45,040 bases of DNA from NCBI GenBank assembly GCA_905220665.1, contig CAJNAR010000059.1, positions 1 to 45,040 of the forward strand. Reading direction: 5' to 3'. Below are positions 43,970-45,040 of this stretch, in pieces (position 1 is the first letter of the stretch; every line of letters starts with the position of its first letter). A program made the translations under genes and the position numbers. Source of the DNA: Albugo candida (Eukaryota; Oomycota; Peronosporomycetes; Albuginales; Albuginaceae). A model generated the notes under the pieces. That model worked only from the letters and a program-made list of their open reading frames with translations, did no database searches and was not told where the DNA came from.

Positions 43970-45040
43970 ACTTCTCAATTTGCCGAATACTAAGTAACCG
44001 GCCAATTTAGCAAAACAACTCGAAAAAAAAACCTTTTTCAACTCCTTCCTCTCGAAAACAATGGTTCAAGTCGACATATCGACACAACCCAGGGTGCTAG
44101 CGTCCACTTGTAGTGACGTGGCAACCCTCATGAGTCACCCAGCCTTGGGTGATTGCATGATTGTTGATGAGTCATCACCCCTGTGTGATGACGTGGAAAG
44201 TACCCCCACCCCCAGTGTGACGGTACAGGTTCATACCGGTACTACCCGAGTCGGATCTGATACCGGTGGTACATGCGGTACTGTCGTTGCCTCGTCACAG
44301 GGTGACCCAAAGGCAACTGCAAGTGTGGACGACACTAAAAGTCCCACGCTTGCTGACCTTATCAAGTCACAGGAGTCCTTGCGTAAGGACCAGGCTAGAG
44401 CTCGAGCGAAATTTCGCGTAGAGCTCGCAAAGCCGAAAGCCTCGGATATCGAGGCTATATTGCAGCTATATGCTGATGGGGAGCACCCGGATTGGTCGGT
44501 TCTGTCTGCTAAATTGGAAGCAGCAAGACCTTTCCAAATCCGGAAAGCAACCTTCCCGATGGTCTTGGAGACGGGCCAGTCCTTGACCCGTACTCCAAAT
44601 GGGAAAATTTTATCCTCTCTGATGCGAGACCACGGCAATCCGGTCTTTGAAAGTCTATTGGAGAGCCGGTCAATTGCTCAGGTATCCAAAATGCCTGGGG
44701 GAAACATCAGAGTGATGGTCACCACGGCGGATGCCTGCCAACAGTTGGAGTGTCAGCCGATGACTATCCTTGGGGAAAAGTATTTTTTTCGAGAGTTTGA
44801 TACTCTTGAAACAAAGTACTACCTCGATGTTTTCGGCGTAGGCGTGGAGGAAGAACGGAACAACATTCTCCGTGCTCTTCACCAACTAGGATGTCAAGTG
44901 GTGTATGACACCTTCCGCGAGACGATTCCCACAAAGCCAGTGGTGATGTCGACTTGGCGAGTTTACTTCGGTAGTTTGACGTGCCCCCAACAACTGATTC
45001 GAGTTGGTAAAGTGATTGAACAAATCGCTTACGACAAACA
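43970..45040 (+). mobile_element. LINE-B, second copy of the LINE, 5' end and ORF1 (runs off the window)
   Basis: Same family as LINE-A, matching from ACTTCTCAATT onward through the 5' UTR (CTCTCGAAAACAATGG before the ORF) and ORF1. Its first base lies 2 nt from nucleotide 1 of the tRNA-Tyr gene, and it is transcribed away from that gene. The open ORF1 suggests a younger copy than LINE-A. ORF2 would lie beyond the window. Confidence 0.92.
44061..45040 (+). CDS. LINE-B ORF1 protein, N-terminal 326 codons, open to the window edge
   Basis: Open from ATG 44061 to the last base with no stop. It starts MVQVDISTQPRVLAS, as in LINE-A. Compared with LINE-A it has a 21-nt in-frame insertion after residue Asp37-Glu38 (ESSPLCD region), flanked by GATGA repeats, and lacks the frameshift and the stops. 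Residues about 93-160 form a basic, charged block (SPTLADLIKSQESLRKDQAR), then a conserved core (RTPNGKILSSLMRDHGNPV, VSKMPGGN). The end reads VMSTWRVYFGSLTCPQQL. I recognise no RRM or zinc knuckle in this part. By analogy with L1-type elements it is likely an RNA-binding particle protein; this is inference. The C-terminus and ORF2 lie outside the window. Confidence 0.9.
   Translation, partial: MVQVDISTQPRVLASTCSDVATLMSHPALGDCMIVDESSPLCDDVESTPTPSVTVQVHTGTTRVGSDTGGTCGTVVASSQGDPKATASVDDTKSPTLADLIKSQESLRKDQARARAKFRVELAKPKASDIEAILQLYADGEHPDWSVLSAKLEAARPFQIRKATFPMVLETGQSLTRTPNGKILSSLMRDHGNPVFESLLESRSIAQVSKMPGGNIRVMVTTADACQQLECQPMTILGEKYFFREFDTLETKYYLDVFGVGVEEERNNILRALHQLGCQVVYDTFRETIPTKPVVMSTWRVYFGSLTCPQQLIRVGKVIEQIAYDK

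Noticed and set aside
44231..44638. 135-codon open frame on the minus strand in LINE-B
   Set aside because: It is antisense to the intact, conserved ORF1. The same antisense frame in LINE-A is similarly a by-product.

Overview
This is a gene-poor, transposon-dense stretch of a eukaryotic nuclear genome. No intact host protein gene can be recognised. The organism is most likely an oomycete (Phytophthora or downy-mildew type). That placement rests on the look of the Copia integrase, RT and RNase H relics, on the APE-type LINE, and on a tRNA-Tyr gene with a short intron. No search was run, so it is an inference.

Layout. Positions 1-10390 are a tandem satellite with a unit of about 522 bp and about 20 units. 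It is homogeneous to about 8.6 kb, more diverged after that, and ends in an inverted partial unit (10405-10660). A Copia relic (Copia-2) covers 10740-12330 (gag, protease, integrase) and resumes at 15880-16565 (end of RT, RNase H). About 3.5 kb of unrecognised sequence with minus-strand coding traces lies between the two parts. A 637-bp stretch with a broken minus-strand reading frame of unknown nature follows (16888-17524).

A transposon bounded by 118-bp terminal inverted repeats and an 8-9 bp target duplication runs from 17648 to 25352. Inside it sit a tRNA-derived SINE (SINE-A, minus strand) and a nearly full-length but decayed LINE (LINE-A, plus strand), whose 5' end abuts the tRNA-like head of the SINE. 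Next is a Mutator-like (MULE) transposase relic on the minus strand, cut in two by a Copia element with 191-196 bp LTRs (Copia-1, 25937-30612). Then come a fold-back element (31477-32422) whose arms each hold two tandem sub-repeats, a third Copia relic (Copia-3, about 32880-36863), and a mostly unassigned region with a 154-bp tandem duplication. A second MULE relic (plus strand) is interrupted by a SINE with a perfect 16-bp target duplication (SINE-B, 40072-40318), and a third MULE relic lies at 41994-43786 (minus). A tRNA-Tyr(GTA) gene (43884-43967, minus) is followed immediately by the 5' end of a second LINE copy (LINE-B). LINE-B's ORF1 is fully open to the window edge.

The most interesting signal is positional. 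Both LINE copies begin 2-3 nt from nucleotide 1 of a Pol III unit (a real tRNA gene in one case, a tRNA-headed SINE in the other) and point away from it. This suggests a non-LTR retrotransposon that integrates at tRNA-type promoters. The rest is a record of nested insertion: LINE in SINE in TIR element, Copia in MULE, SINE in MULE, and an unknown insert in Copia.
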